The notes below the pieces were generated by a model. The model was not told the DNA's origin and made no database searches. It saw nothing but the letters and a program-made list of their open reading frames with translations. From positions 62,001 to 126,000 of the forward strand of contig NZ_MWXA01000001.1 of the NCBI RefSeq assembly GCF_002259795.1: a stretch of DNA of 64,000 nucleotides. Direction: 5' to 3'. Every line of letters starts with the position of its first letter. Within the stretch, counting starts at the first letter, position 1. Source of the stretch: Bifidobacterium aquikefiri. Lineage in GTDB: Bacteria; Actinomycetota; Actinomycetes; Actinomycetales; Bifidobacteriaceae. The position numbers were made by a program, and so were the translations under genes. Shown in pieces: positions 25,101 to 34,129 of the stretch.

Positions 25101-27326
25101 ATGGACGAGGGATCTGTCATCACGCTTGATCAAGCATTCGTTGACCAAGTGAATCAAAGCGTTGAACCTCACTGGGGGCCACTTGGCTGGGTTACCTATA
25201 AACGCACATACGCGCGTTTCATTGACGCTGAGAACCGGTCCGAGGAATGGTCTGAAACAGTACAACGCGTGGTTGAGGGCAATATCAATCTTGATCCCAG
25301 ACTGCATGATGACAGTGTTACGGATAAGGATGCGCTGGTTCGCACACTCACCAACGAGGCTCAGAGCTTGTACAAGCTGATCTATGGTCTTGCGGCAACC
25401 CCATCTGGACGCAATTTGTGGGTGAGCGGAACGCAGTATCAGCGTGAGCATGGCGATTCACTCAATAACTGCTGGTTTATTTCCATAAAACCACAACGCT
25501 ACGGTGATTCCGCAATTGTTCCATCGTATGTGAATGCGCAGCAAGAAACCGTGTCGATGCCCTTCGCATTCATGTTTGACCAACTCATGAAAGGCGGCGG
25601 TGTCGGATTCTCTGTTACTCGTAACAATATTGAACACATACCGAAGGTTGCGTGCACCCGCAATCTGACCATTGTGGTAAGCAGCAAGAATGGGTCGGCT
25701 GAAGAAGCTTGCAAATCCGGTGCGGTTGACCGAGATGAATGGTTGGCTCACCATCCAGTTACGGAAGATGCGCCGTTCTATTACGAGGTTCCTGATACAC
25801 GTGAGGGATGGGTGGAAGCGCTTGCGACAGTCATTGACGCACACTTCGACTATTTCCCGAAAGCCCACGATTCAATCGTCATAGACATCTCACGCATTCG
25901 TGCACGAGGAGAACGCATTCACGGCTTTGGTGGAACAGCCTCAGGAGCAGCACCCCTTGTCGAGATGCTTCTCGATGTCAATTCGATTGTGAATGCGGCG
26001 GTACACGGACATCTCTCATCGGTGGACGCTACGGATATCGGCAATCTGATAGGCAAAGCTGTGGTTGCAGGAAACGTTCGGCGTTCTGCTGAACTGGCTT
26101 TGGGAAATTGGGATGATGAAGCCTTTGTGACGATGAAACAAGATCAGCAGAAGCTGTACCATCACCGTTGGGCTTCCAACAATTCTGTAGCAGTCTCTGG
26201 TGATAGGCAGGAATACGAAAGAATTGCTGATTCCATCAGGGTTAATGGTGAACCTGGAGTTGTTGATCTCGATCTCTCTCGACATTACGGGCGTCTTGTC
26301 GATGGTCGTTCAGATTCTTCGGATATTCTCGCGGAAGGAACAAATCCTTGCGGTGAAATCACGTTGGAGAATGGTGAACCGTGCAATTTATTCGAAGTAT
26401 TTCCTGATATTGCACAGCAGCAGGGTTGGGATCTTGGGACTGTGTTCTCTCTTGCAGCTCGATTTGCGAAGCGAGTGACTTTCGGTCATTATGACTGGGA
26501 GGTCTCACGTAAGGTCATTGAACGTAACCGGCGTATTGGTATCTCTATGTCAGGTATACAAGACTGGTTCCTGAACCGTTTTGGTCACCGGGTGGTTATA
26601 GGATTCACACAGCAGCGAGAGCCGATTTTCGATAAGCGTGCAATTGCCGAGGTTGACGCATTATATCGTGATGTAGTTCAGGCAGACAACGCGTATTCCG
26701 CGCAACTGCATTGTCCGACATCACTTAAGCACACCACGGTGAAACCCTCTGGAACAGTTGCCAAGTTAGCAGGAGCTTCAGAAGGTATGCATTTCCATTA
26801 CGCACCATACCTCATACAGCGCATCCGTTTCCAGGAAGACGACCCATTGCTTCCAGCGCTTCAAGCTTGCGGATACACGATTGAGCCCGATGTGTATACG
26901 GAACATACGATGTGTGTCGAATTCCCAGTCGAAGCCGAGAATGCCGATTCCCAGCGTTTTGCATCAGCAGGAACAGTGTCGGCTCAGGAGCAGTTGGCGA
27001 CGCAGACGTTCTTGCAAACCTATTGGGCAGATAATGCAGTGAGCTGCACGATAACATTCCAAGAGAGTGAAAAGCCATCATTACCCAGCATCCTCAGTGA
27101 CTATGCAGGCCTGATTAAATCCACTTCCATGCTGCCTTATTCGGGTGCAGGATTCAAACAAGCCCCCAAAGAACCCATAAGCAAGACCACATATGAGCAC
27201 ATAGTTGGCCAGATTAGCGATGATCCTCATCAAGTGTTCTTGCGGTTGAACCCTCAGCATGATCGTGACGACCTTGTTCTCGTCGATCAGAGCGATTGCG
27301 TGAGTGGCGCGTGCCCGGTTCGTTAG
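25101..27326 (+). CDS. nrdJ: Adenosylcobalamin-dependent class II ribonucleoside-triphosphate reductase
   Basis: A 741-residue monomeric RTPR, almost the size of the Lactobacillus leichmannii enzyme (739). It reduces NTPs to dNTPs using adenosylcobalamin to make the active-site thiyl radical. All essential cysteines are visible with the correct spacing: Cys124 in 'LNNCWF', Cys417 (thiyl site) in 'NPCGEI' and Cys428 eleven residues on, plus the C-terminal shuttle pair C733/C738 in 'CVSGACPV'. Start: ATG after AGGGGAAG. It is preceded by two NrdR boxes and followed by genes for cobalamin import and adenylation. No oxygen or extra subunit is needed, so it can work aerobically or anaerobically. 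Confidence 0.95.
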   Translation: MDEGSVITLDQAFVDQVNQSVEPHWGPLGWVTYKRTYARFIDAENRSEEWSETVQRVVEGNINLDPRLHDDSVTDKDALVRTLTNEAQSLYKLIYGLAATPSGRNLWVSGTQYQREHGDSLNNCWFISIKPQRYGDSAIVPSYVNAQQETVSMPFAFMFDQLMKGGGVGFSVTRNNIEHIPKVACTRNLTIVVSSKNGSAEEACKSGAVDRDEWLAHHPVTEDAPFYYEVPDTREGWVEALATVIDAHFDYFPKAHDSIVIDISRIRARGERIHGFGGTASGAAPLVEMLLDVNSIVNAAVHGHLSSVDATDIGNLIGKAVVAGNVRRSAELALGNWDDEAFVTMKQDQQKLYHHRWASNNSVAVSGDRQEYERIADSIRVNGEPGVVDLDLSRHYGRLVDGRSDSSDILAEGTNPCGEITLENGEPCNLFEVFPDIAQQQGWDLGTVFSLAARFAKRVTFGHYDWEVSRKVIERNRRIGISMSGIQDWFLNRFGHRVVIGFTQQREPIFDKRAIAEVDALYRDVVQADNAYSAQLHCPTSLKHTTVKPSGTVAKLAGASEGMHFHYAPYLIQRIRFQEDDPLLPALQACGYTIEPDVYTEHTMCVEFPVEAENADSQRFASAGTVSAQEQLATQTFLQTYWADNAVSCTITFQESEKPSLPSILSDYAGLIKSTSMLPYSGAGFKQAPKEPISKTTYEHIVGQISDDPHQVFLRLNPQHDRDDLVLVDQSDCVSGACPVR

Positions 27327-27331
27327 GTGTT

Positions 27332-28381
27332 GTGGAAACATCCTCCGAATTGTCTGCATACGAAGCATTGAAAACATCATCTAAGTTCACCCAGCCGTTG
27401 GAAAAGCTGCATGGTGCGATGCTTCGCAGACATCGTCAGCTTGAGCAGTTCGCACTCATGGCCTTCCATAGACTTTCGTTGGCAGCAGTGTTGTGGCATC
27501 ATCTCGCCATAGTTTTCATATGTGGCATGAATCTGTCAATACCTTTGCAAATGTGGATTATCGTGCTGCTCGTATCCTTCGAAATGATATCCTCTCGAGT
27601 CAGACCAGTGCTGACAACACTTATGTATGGCACGATCATGGGACTGATGATAACGCTCGCGGCACTGGTGTTCGATACAGAAGGCAGTGCAATTCTGATA
27701 CATCTCTGGGGATGGATGCCGACAACACAGGCACTGCAATCCGGAATATCTCACGCATTATCGTTTCTCATCATTATGATTGTGGCACTTTCGCAAACGC
27801 GTAATGCTCACAGCTTGGGATCGCCAAAAGCGATGCAACATTGGATGCCCCAATTTTCAATAGTGCTAAGCCTATGCATGACCATGATTCCTGATCTCGC
27901 ACGGCAAGTGATGTCACTACGCTTCCTTGTCAAGCGATATCAGGCATGTAGAGTGGACACTGCGACACAATATTCCGGCGGATGGCATCGTGACAATTCG
28001 CGATGTATCTTGGTACGAGCACTCATGTATACAGTTTTGGTTGAATCAATACAGTGCGCTTCAACACGTGCCGGTGCGCTCACTCGGGTAGTATCCACCT
28101 CTTCGAGCGATATGCGCCTTCGCCATCGCCCACCACAATCTTTAGACATGCTACAGCCACCTGGCCGTCAGAGTGCGGCTATGAGATGGACCAATGCCAA
28201 CCGTGTGCGCTCTGAGAGGTCACGTCGCTTCGTCGCTGTTTCGGGAATGCTGTTCCTGCTCTTAATGGTGCAGCTGTGGAATGAATCTTTTAGGGAGAGT
28301 GTTTTCAGTGTTACCTTGCTTGTTGCCTTACCATACCTGTTTGCAATGGAGGAGCTGATATGGGCGAAATTGCACGCATAA
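27332..28381 (+). CDS. ECF transporter T component (EcfT-like)
   Basis: A transmembrane coupling subunit of about 350 residues. Hydrophobic spans lie in the first half ('LSLAAVLWHHLAIVFICGM', 'LMITLAALVF', 'SFLIIMIVAL') and at the C-terminus. Between them are 'DLARQVMSLRFLVKRYQACR', 'RALMYTVLVESIQCASTRAGAL', matching the EcfT coupling-helix region where two Ala-Arg-Gly-like motifs touch the ATPases (here 'STRAGA'). The start is uncertain: GTG at 27332 is used because the frame opens upstream inside nrdJ. The stop overlaps the ATPase start by 22 bases. Inferred partner of the following A and S genes. Confidence 0.75.
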   Translation: METSSELSAYEALKTSSKFTQPLEKLHGAMLRRHRQLEQFALMAFHRLSLAAVLWHHLAIVFICGMNLSIPLQMWIIVLLVSFEMISSRVRPVLTTLMYGTIMGLMITLAALVFDTEGSAILIHLWGWMPTTQALQSGISHALSFLIIMIVALSQTRNAHSLGSPKAMQHWMPQFSIVLSLCMTMIPDLARQVMSLRFLVKRYQACRVDTATQYSGGWHRDNSRCILVRALMYTVLVESIQCASTRAGALTRVVSTSSSDMRLRHRPPQSLDMLQPPGRQSAAMRWTNANRVRSERSRRFVAVSGMLFLLLMVQLWNESFRESVFSVTLLVALPYLFAMEELIWAKLHA

Positions 28382-30171
28382 GCCATTACAGCTACATGTA
28401 TCCGCACTCGCAAGCATCGTCTTGTGGCGAGTCTCCTCAGGCATTGAATGACGTATCTTTCACCGTTTCACAGGGAGAATTCATTGTGCTCACCGGCTTC
28501 ACAGGAAGTGGAAAGACAACCTTGTTGCGTCATCTCAATCCTGATTTTTCCTTGCAGGGAAAACATCAAGGGTGTGTGCACGTTGCAAAGCGTACCAGAA
28601 GTAACGAGTCGGGCGAGAGCAGCAATGTGCGGATTGGATACGTTCCCCAGCATCCGAAAGACGTTATGGTAGCGGAAACACTGCGCGATGATCTCGCAAT
28701 CAGGCTTTCAAGTCCCCAAGCGAGTAAACACAGAAGCGCCACTAATGTCGAGACATTAGCGTTGATGGCAAACGACATTATTGGATTCCTTGGTATTGCA
28801 TCCATCGTTGACATCCCAGTTTCGCAGTTATCTGAGGGGCAGAGCCAGCTGGTGGCATTAGCGGCTGTCCTCTCAACGAGGCCAGACATGTTGCTACTTG
28901 ATGAGCCGACCGCCTATTTGGATTCAGTGACTCGCAGGAATACCCTCGATGTATTGCAACGTCTCAATATTGATGATGGCCTCACCATAGTCATTGCAGA
29001 GCATCGCCTCAGTGGATTACTGCCCATGTCTGATCGGATCATTGCTTTGCACCATGGGCGAATTATCGTTGATGATCAACCTCGTGTGGCGTTGCGAACA
29101 TTATATGCTGATCCTGAACTACGACCTCTGATTCCTGATGTCCCTAGAGTTTTTCTCGAATATTATTGCCGGACGTCACAGCTGAATCATCACATGCACA
29201 GCAGCGAAGCATGTGTGCCGCTGGGAGTTGGAGAGGGAAGACGAGAACTGGAATCCATCACAGCATACGGCGACAATGCATCATGTACAAACAAAGATCC
29301 TCTGACAAGCCGGATTATGAACACCACTGACGCGCAGACCGCAACTGAGGATCCGCACGTTTCACCAATCCTACAAGTGAACGGACTGAGTTACACGTAT
29401 CCGCAGGCAAGCAGGAGCGCATTGGAAGATATCACTTTCACTGCCAACGCAGCTCAGGTAGTCGCGGTGACGGGACAAAGCGGAAGCGGGAAGAGCACAC
29501 TATTTCAGCTGCTCAGCGGTGTGATTAATCCACAGTACGGCACTATCACATGGGACATGCACAATGACAACGAGACTGAGCATCAAGTCTCGAACAAGCA
29601 TCAGGGTGACCGGAGTCGCCCGTGGAGCATATTCCACAATCGCCATGCTCATACCCGTCGCATGCATCCTTCTCAGGCGGGTCCATACATTGGATACGTG
29701 CCGCAGGACTGTCGCATCTTACTGAATTTCGAGGCTGGATATAACCCCGAACAATCAATAAGTCATGGGATTTACGACGCAAGCAATGGGGAACAGCAGT
29801 TGAAAACAGTGATGAGTGTCATCCGTGAAACACACCAGATCCTTATATTGGATGAACCAACACAGGGTTTAGACACCAATGCAACGAAAATTGTCGGGCA
29901 AGCCCTAGTCAGAAAAGCCTCACAGGGCTGCCTAGTGATGATATCTTCTCATGATCCCGATTTCTGCATCACATATGCCACCCAAGCCATCGTCATCATG
30001 GGCGGACACATAGTCGCATACGATACCCCTCAAAGCATCATCGGCAGCCAACACTATTCAACGACTGACATCCACCGATTATTCGCTCATATTGACAACC
30101 GTATCCTTACCTTGCCGCAATCCGAAGCGTTTATTGCCGGACAGGTAGGGCAAGAGGTGCAAATGCCCTAA
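28360..30171 (+). CDS. Fused double ATPase (A-A') of an ECF transporter
   Basis: A 603-residue protein with two ABC ATPase domains in one chain. Domain 1: Walker A 'GFTGSGKTT', signature 'LSEGQSQL', Walker B 'LLLDEPTAYLD'. Domain 2: Walker A 'GQSGSGKST', signature 'SNGEQQL', Walker B 'LILDEPTQGLD'. The second signature departs from LSGGQ, so the two ATP sites are probably unequal. A His-rich insert (about 29575-29680) interrupts domain 2. It drives uptake together with the T and S subunits on either side. Start ATG follows GGAGGAG. Confidence 0.9.
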   Translation: MGEIARISHYSYMYPHSQASSCGESPQALNDVSFTVSQGEFIVLTGFTGSGKTTLLRHLNPDFSLQGKHQGCVHVAKRTRSNESGESSNVRIGYVPQHPKDVMVAETLRDDLAIRLSSPQASKHRSATNVETLALMANDIIGFLGIASIVDIPVSQLSEGQSQLVALAAVLSTRPDMLLLDEPTAYLDSVTRRNTLDVLQRLNIDDGLTIVIAEHRLSGLLPMSDRIIALHHGRIIVDDQPRVALRTLYADPELRPLIPDVPRVFLEYYCRTSQLNHHMHSSEACVPLGVGEGRRELESITAYGDNASCTNKDPLTSRIMNTTDAQTATEDPHVSPILQVNGLSYTYPQASRSALEDITFTANAAQVVAVTGQSGSGKSTLFQLLSGVINPQYGTITWDMHNDNETEHQVSNKHQGDRSRPWSIFHNRHAHTRRMHPSQAGPYIGYVPQDCRILLNFEAGYNPEQSISHGIYDASNGEQQLKTVMSVIRETHQILILDEPTQGLDTNATKIVGQALVRKASQGCLVMISSHDPDFCITYATQAIVIMGGHIVAYDTPQSIIGSQHYSTTDIHRLFAHIDNRILTLPQSEAFIAGQVGQEVQMP

Positions 30172-30252
30172 TACCTATTGTCGTAATCTCCATATCACAT
30201 TAATCATCTTCCCAAGTAATGAACAGTATGCAAGAAAAGAGCAACTGATTTG

Positions 30253-31080
30253 ATGAGCAGTCATATAGCACAAGAATCAACGGCACATACTGATATCGAT
30301 AGTGCCAACGATCTAGAGGAACAGACCAATAATCCACATCCAACACCGGCGCAGCATATTCGGACGATATCGCTCGTTTTTCTTGGGCTCCTCGGTATAT
30401 GCCTCATACTCCTCCTCGTCCAATCCGTGTTCCGCATGGATACCGCCTACGCATTCGCAATAATTATCGTTCCCGTGATTGCGGCAGTAGCCCTGTGGAT
30501 AATAGAGAAACAGAAGCTGGATACCGTTACCCTCGCGATAACTGCTGCGCTTGCGGCACTTGCTGTTGTCTCCAGAATCGTGAAAATACCAATACCAGAT
30601 GTAGAACTTACTAGTTTTCTGGTGATTCTTGCAGGGTTGTCACTTGGACCCGAATCAGGTTTCCTTACAGGGGCTCTCAACGCACTCATCTCAAATGCTT
30701 GGCTTGGTCAGGGCGCCTGGACACCGTGGCAAATGCTTGCGTGGGGGATCATGGGAGCTGCTGCTGGTTGGATACGAGGATACAGATGGAGTCAGAATCG
30801 TATCGTGATGTTTGTTTGGGGAATAGTATGGGCTTTCATATTTGGCTGGATTCTTGATATTTGGTCATGGCTCACCTATATCCGTGTGTACACCGTACCG
30901 GCGTTCTTTGCCTCTCTTGCATCTTCGGCACCGTTTGACATGATGAACGCGATCTCTACAGGTGTATTGCTGCTCATCACCACCCCATGGGCTGTCAACC
31001 TGATTCGTCGCGCTCAAGATGACAACACCGTGTCGCCAGAAACTTCCGATGCTCATGTGGTACAAGAGCCTTACGAATAA
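30253..31080 (+). CDS. ECF transporter S component, predicted cobalamin-specific
   Basis: A 275-residue membrane protein with about six spans after a hydrophilic N-terminal stretch of about 30 residues. 'FLVILAGLSLGPESGFLTGALNALISNAWLGQGAWTPWQM' fits the ECF S-component pattern ('GP..G...G....i.d......p...'). The substrate is inferred as cobalamin or a precursor because the gene sits between a B12-dependent reductase with its ECF machinery and a corrinoid adenosyltransferase; the sequence itself does not fix the ligand. The ATG at 30253 is used. The gap from the ATPase gene is about 80 bases with no terminator seen. Confidence 0.8.
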   Translation: MSSHIAQESTAHTDIDSANDLEEQTNNPHPTPAQHIRTISLVFLGLLGICLILLLVQSVFRMDTAYAFAIIIVPVIAAVALWIIEKQKLDTVTLAITAALAALAVVSRIVKIPIPDVELTSFLVILAGLSLGPESGFLTGALNALISNAWLGQGAWTPWQMLAWGIMGAAAGWIRGYRWSQNRIVMFVWGIVWAFIFGWILDIWSWLTYIRVYTVPAFFASLASSAPFDMMNAISTGVLLLITTPWAVNLIRRAQDDNTVSPETSDAHVVQEPYE

Positions 31081-31113
31081 GAGCCGCGAGGTTGGGAAGG
31101 GTATGAGCATACG

Positions 31114-31653
31114 ATGAAGATTTATACAAGACGAGGTGATGCGGGTTCAAGCAGGCAAATGAATGGTCATAGCATACCTAAATCAGATCCTCAGATTCTC
31201 GCTGTCGGGGTTCTCGATGAAACGCAATCCTGGATTGGTCTCGTCATATCGGATCTATCTCCGGCTTGCACTCAGCTTGAGTCTAAGCTACTGCATGTTC
31301 AATCCTTGCTGTATCTACTTCAGGCAGACATCAGTATTGATAATCGTTGCAGCATTCATGATAATGACGTGACGATAATGGAGCATGAGATTGATTCTAT
31401 GATGAGTGCTGTGCCTGCTATTCATGCTTTCATTCTTCCCGGAGGAGGACATACAGGAGCACAGCTGCAATATGCCCGAACCCTAGCCCGTGGGGCAGAA
31501 CGAGCGTGTGTGGCATTCCACAGCACACGACCCGATCGGGTTCAGCCTGAGAGTATGCGTTTCATTAACCGTCTCTCAGATTATCTATTTGCAATGGCTC
31601 TGTACGCGAATCATCTCGACGGCATTCCCGAAAAAATGTCCCGAGAATCATGA
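31114..31653 (+). CDS. PduO-type ATP:cob(I)alamin adenosyltransferase
   Basis: A 179-residue protein with all PduO/MMAB landmarks: 'IYTRRGDAGSS' (ATP-binding N-terminus), 'GVLDETQSWIGLV', 'FILPGGG', 'QYARTLARGAERACV' and 'RFINRLSDYLFAMAL'. It converts cob(I)alamin to adenosylcobalamin, the cofactor of the class II reductase encoded 4 kb upstream. Start ATG at 31114 shortly after the S-component stop. Together these genes form a complete import-activate-use pathway for B12. Confidence 0.93.
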   Translation: MKIYTRRGDAGSSRQMNGHSIPKSDPQILAVGVLDETQSWIGLVISDLSPACTQLESKLLHVQSLLYLLQADISIDNRCSIHDNDVTIMEHEIDSMMSAVPAIHAFILPGGGHTGAQLQYARTLARGAERACVAFHSTRPDRVQPESMRFINRLSDYLFAMALYANHLDGIPEKMSRES

Positions 31654-31784
31654 ACCAGGATATGCATATCGATTTCGACGGATATCGGGATACGCGAATT
31701 TGCATATCGCAACCAGCTCCCCTATCGGAGGGGCAATATCACGATATAAAGTTGCACCTGTGTGCGGGAAAATTATGGTAATTG

Positions 31785-31805
31785 TTTTTTTTGAGGGGGG
31801 GGGGG
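31785..31805 (+). repeat. Adjacent T8 and G11 homopolymer tracts before the DNA glycosylase gene
   Basis: Eight T residues (31785-31792), then GA, then eleven G residues (31795-31805). At 10 G an ATG at 31776 would be in frame with the glycosylase; at 11 G (this sequence) it runs to an early stop, leaving TTG starts at 31782 or 31812. The G-run ends 6 bases before the TTG at 31812 and could also act as its ribosome site. Confidence 0.85.
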
Positions 31806-31811
31806 CAGTCG

Positions 31812-32426
31812 TTGCAATTAGCTCGTTCTGACCTGGCTTTCCTTGAAGGTTCTGCAGATGAAGCTGCACAAGGCCTACTTGGATGCGTGTTGTCAAGTGA
31901 TATTGGAGGTTTTCATACCAGTGTGCGCATTGTTGAAACTGAGGCATATGACCAAGATGATCCAGCTAGCCATGCATTTCATGGTTTGAGTCGCAGGAAT
32001 CGTGCATTATTTGGGCCTGCAGGACACGCATACATATATGTTTCTCATGGCATATATCATTGCTGCAATATCACGGCAGGTGTTGAAGGTTATGGAGCTG
32101 GAGCACTTATACGAGCTGTTGAACCAATTGATGGCATCGATGTGTTGCAGTCTAGAAGAGCCAAAAATGCGGTTGAGCTCACAAACGGTCCAGCTAAACT
32201 CTGTCAGGCGCTCGGCATAGACATGAGCTTATATGGGCATGATTTCACAAGTTCACCATTGGTGCTTCGCTACGCCGCATTGCGGCGAGGGGAGCGCATT
32301 GTGCGAACCCCTCGCGTTGGCATAACCAAGGCGACAGAGCGTTTGCGACGTTTCGTGATTGCAAATAATCCCTATGTTTCCAAGGCTCCACGATCGATTC
32401 GCAATCGTAGCGAATTCCTATTGTGA
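31812..32426 (+). CDS. DNA-3-methyladenine glycosylase (AAG/MPG family), possibly phase-variable
   Basis: About 204 residues of the alkyladenine DNA glycosylase fold, which removes 3-methyladenine, hypoxanthine and related damaged bases. 'RIVETEAY' carries the catalytic Glu and following Tyr, 'GHAYIYVSHGIYHCCNI' holds the intercalating Tyr, and 'ALIRAVEPIDGID' and 'NGPAKLCQALGI' are further signatures. The TTG at 31812 gives the usual short N-terminus; TTG 31782 adds 'LFFLRGGG', encoded by the homopolymers. The frame downstream is intact. Its start region overlaps a T8/G11 tract, so expression may switch by slippage. It follows the B12 genes but has no evident functional link. Confidence 0.88.
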   Translation: MQLARSDLAFLEGSADEAAQGLLGCVLSSDIGGFHTSVRIVETEAYDQDDPASHAFHGLSRRNRALFGPAGHAYIYVSHGIYHCCNITAGVEGYGAGALIRAVEPIDGIDVLQSRRAKNAVELTNGPAKLCQALGIDMSLYGHDFTSSPLVLRYAALRRGERIVRTPRVGITKATERLRRFVIANNPYVSKAPRSIRNRSEFLL

Positions 32427-32788
32427 AATAGACGACCGTTTGGCCGTGCATTACAGGCGTAGCGACTGCATGTATCCCGGTGCAATTCCCCTCTTGGGGG
32501 TTCTTTCTTTCTGGCTGCTATGACAGTCGGAGTCTGATGTTGGCATGATCACTGTTCTTTCGCGTCAGTCAGCTAGATTGGTGGTCAAAGCCAGTTGCAC
32601 GGATTTCAGAGCAGTCACGCTTCTCGAGCTAACGAGGTAGGGAGTAGAGTCGTTTGCACCGGTTGGCGATTACGAGACGGGTGCCATTGCAGAGGTGGTC
32701 GTAATGAGGCAGGGGTCGATTCGTTTTCTGCGTCTTGGGTCTTGTCGGGAGTGTGGTTGCATGGGCGTTGTGGAGTGGGCGGTCGGCG
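32427..32788. other. Gap after the glycosylase gene
   Basis: No supported gene. A small CCCC/GGGG hairpin at 32488-32499 followed by TTCTTTCTTT may terminate the upstream unit. The rest becomes GC-rich and G-skewed and must hold the promoter of the next membrane-protein gene. Confidence 0.4.
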
Positions 32789-33457
32789 ATGGCAGGAACT
32801 GATCATGGCAGTCGCAGACTGTTGACCCGACGGGGCTGGCGACGTGTGCTGTGGTGGGCCGGTCTCGCCGCTTTGTTCACCGCGGCGGCGGTGGATTATG
32901 GCATCTGGTGGACGATTTTCCCCACGTTGATGATCGGCACCATCATTTTTTCGCCCTCAGTGTGGGTTTACACGGCTCTTGGCGTGAGCCTATGCTGCTG
33001 GATCGCCGTTTTGCTGTTGCATGAGAGCGTCACACCTACGTCCGTGAAATTCGGACGGCTGCGACGTGTCGTGGTTGCCGTCATCGTCGTTGTGGGATTG
33101 GCTGGCGTGCTTCCGATGACTGTATTCACGGGGTTTACTGCTGAATCTCAGTACCGGGTGCTCTCACCGGGCACTCCGGCGGGATGCCGTGTGGTGACGT
33201 CCATGGCACCGATGCTGGAGGGCACGGCCGGGTATGTGTATCTCTCGACTCCGGGATCGATCGTTCTGCACCGCGTGCCCACATCTTGGTTCTCGTACTG
33301 GTGGTGGTCGAATGACGGTTCCAACAATGGATACAACCCCATCGATGCAGGGGAATGGTCGCTGTGCTGGGATGGCGACCAAGGGTACTTGTCCATCAGG
33401 CTTAGGGGGTTGGCGGATGATGGGCACTCAGCAACATTGACCTGTCCGCGCCGGTAG
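32789..33457 (+). CDS. Membrane protein with conserved extracellular domain, paralogue A
   Basis: About 222 residues: three or four spans in the first 110 residues, then a soluble domain of about 100 residues outside the cell. That domain, 'YRVLSPGTPAGCRVV', '..GYVYLSTPGSI', 'PIDAGEWSLCWDG', is clearly related to the corresponding part of the protein at 35547-36212 ('YHVLAPRSAAGCAVV', '..GDVYLKQPDSP', 'PIREGAWSLIWQG'). I recognise no named family. The start at 32789 (MAGTDH) is chosen as the last ATG before the first span; a start further upstream is possible. Confidence 0.6.
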   Translation: MAGTDHGSRRLLTRRGWRRVLWWAGLAALFTAAAVDYGIWWTIFPTLMIGTIIFSPSVWVYTALGVSLCCWIAVLLLHESVTPTSVKFGRLRRVVVAVIVVVGLAGVLPMTVFTGFTAESQYRVLSPGTPAGCRVVTSMAPMLEGTAGYVYLSTPGSIVLHRVPTSWFSYWWWSNDGSNNGYNPIDAGEWSLCWDGDQGYLSIRLRGLADDGHSATLTCPRR

Positions 33458-33550
33458 GTTCACTTGCTGGTATTCCGTTCAGTGGTGGGGATTGGAGCAA
33501 GCCCTTAACGACGTGAGAGATACCCAAACCAACAAGCGAGGAAAACGGCA

Positions 33551-33715
33551 ATGGTGGCAGTGAGGGTCAAAGCCGACGCCCTTCAAGAGAACCAAAGGAA
33601 AAAGCAGTTTGCCGATCAGGAAGATAGCGATCGGGGGAGGTGGATTCCGGTCGTTACTTTTGTGGCTATCGTATTGGTGATGCTGTGGTTCGGAAAGTAT
33701 ATGGGAAGTGTATGA
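33551..33715 (+). CDS. Small membrane protein (54 aa)
   Basis: A 54-codon frame with a charged N-terminal half ('KADALQENQRKKQFADQEDSDRGR') written here only in part as a basic/acidic helix, then one span 'WIPVVTFVAIVLVMLWFG'. Its stop overlaps the ATG of the next small gene (ATGA). Not recognised; the coupling to a second small membrane protein suggests a real two-gene unit. Confidence 0.5.
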   Translation: MVAVRVKADALQENQRKKQFADQEDSDRGRWIPVVTFVAIVLVMLWFGKYMGSV

Positions 33716-33951
33716 ACTCTCTAACCCCTAGTTCGTGGTCTAGGAATGCGAGCTCCCTGCTTAAGGCTTCGGTATTGGGCACGGGGATCTGTACCGCCCT
33801 TCTTCCGCCCCTAGTAATAGTCCTGAACGGGTGGAAGCTAGTTCATCCTTCTGAGACCATGAAGAGATTCATCGATTACCCGTTGTATTCGGTTAGTTGG
33901 GCAGCGCTTCTCTTCTCCGTCATAGTCATTATCGTTAACTCCAGAATGTGA
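33712..33951 (+). CDS. Small two-span membrane protein (79 aa)
   Basis: A 79-residue protein with two hydrophobic segments ('ASVLGTGICTALLPPLVIVL' and 'SWAALLFSVIVIIV'). It starts at the ATG overlapping the preceding 54-codon gene and ends just before a strong terminator, so the pair forms a compact transcription unit. The family is not recognised. Confidence 0.55.
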   Translation: MNSLTPSSWSRNASSLLKASVLGTGICTALLPPLVIVLNGWKLVHPSETMKRFIDYPLYSVSWAALLFSVIVIIVNSRM

Positions 33952-33984
33952 TGTGTAATTAATGACCGTTTTCTAGACAATCCC

Positions 33985-34011
33985 ACGGCCTGCCGACCCA
34001 GGCCGTTTTTT
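33985..34011 (+). terminator. Rho-independent terminator
   Basis: ACGGCCTG pairs with CAGGCCGT around a 6-base loop and is followed by six T. It closes the small membrane-protein unit. Confidence 0.88.
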
Positions 34012-34101
34012 CATGCTGAAACGTGTATGGAAACCCGTGCAAGAATCAGAGTGCAGTAATCGCTTGATTGGGTTGAGTTTCTTCACATAAGAACCTGCAC
34101 G

Positions 34102-34123
34102 TAGCACGAAAGTGTGCTATACT
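34102..34123 (+). promoter_or_regulatory. Promoter with palindromic operator for the toxin-antitoxin operon
   Basis: The inverted repeat AGCAC..GTGCT (about 34103-34118) abuts TATACT at 34118-34123, a good -10 box. The position only about 7 bases before the GTG at 34130 suggests a leaderless or near-leaderless transcript, repressed by the RHH protein encoded downstream. Confidence 0.5.
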
Positions 34124-34129
34124 TATGTC

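Noticed and set aside
32595-32825. Plus-strand frame of 76 codons before membrane protein A
   Set aside because: Cys/Gly/Arg-rich with no ribosome site and overlapping the real gene start.
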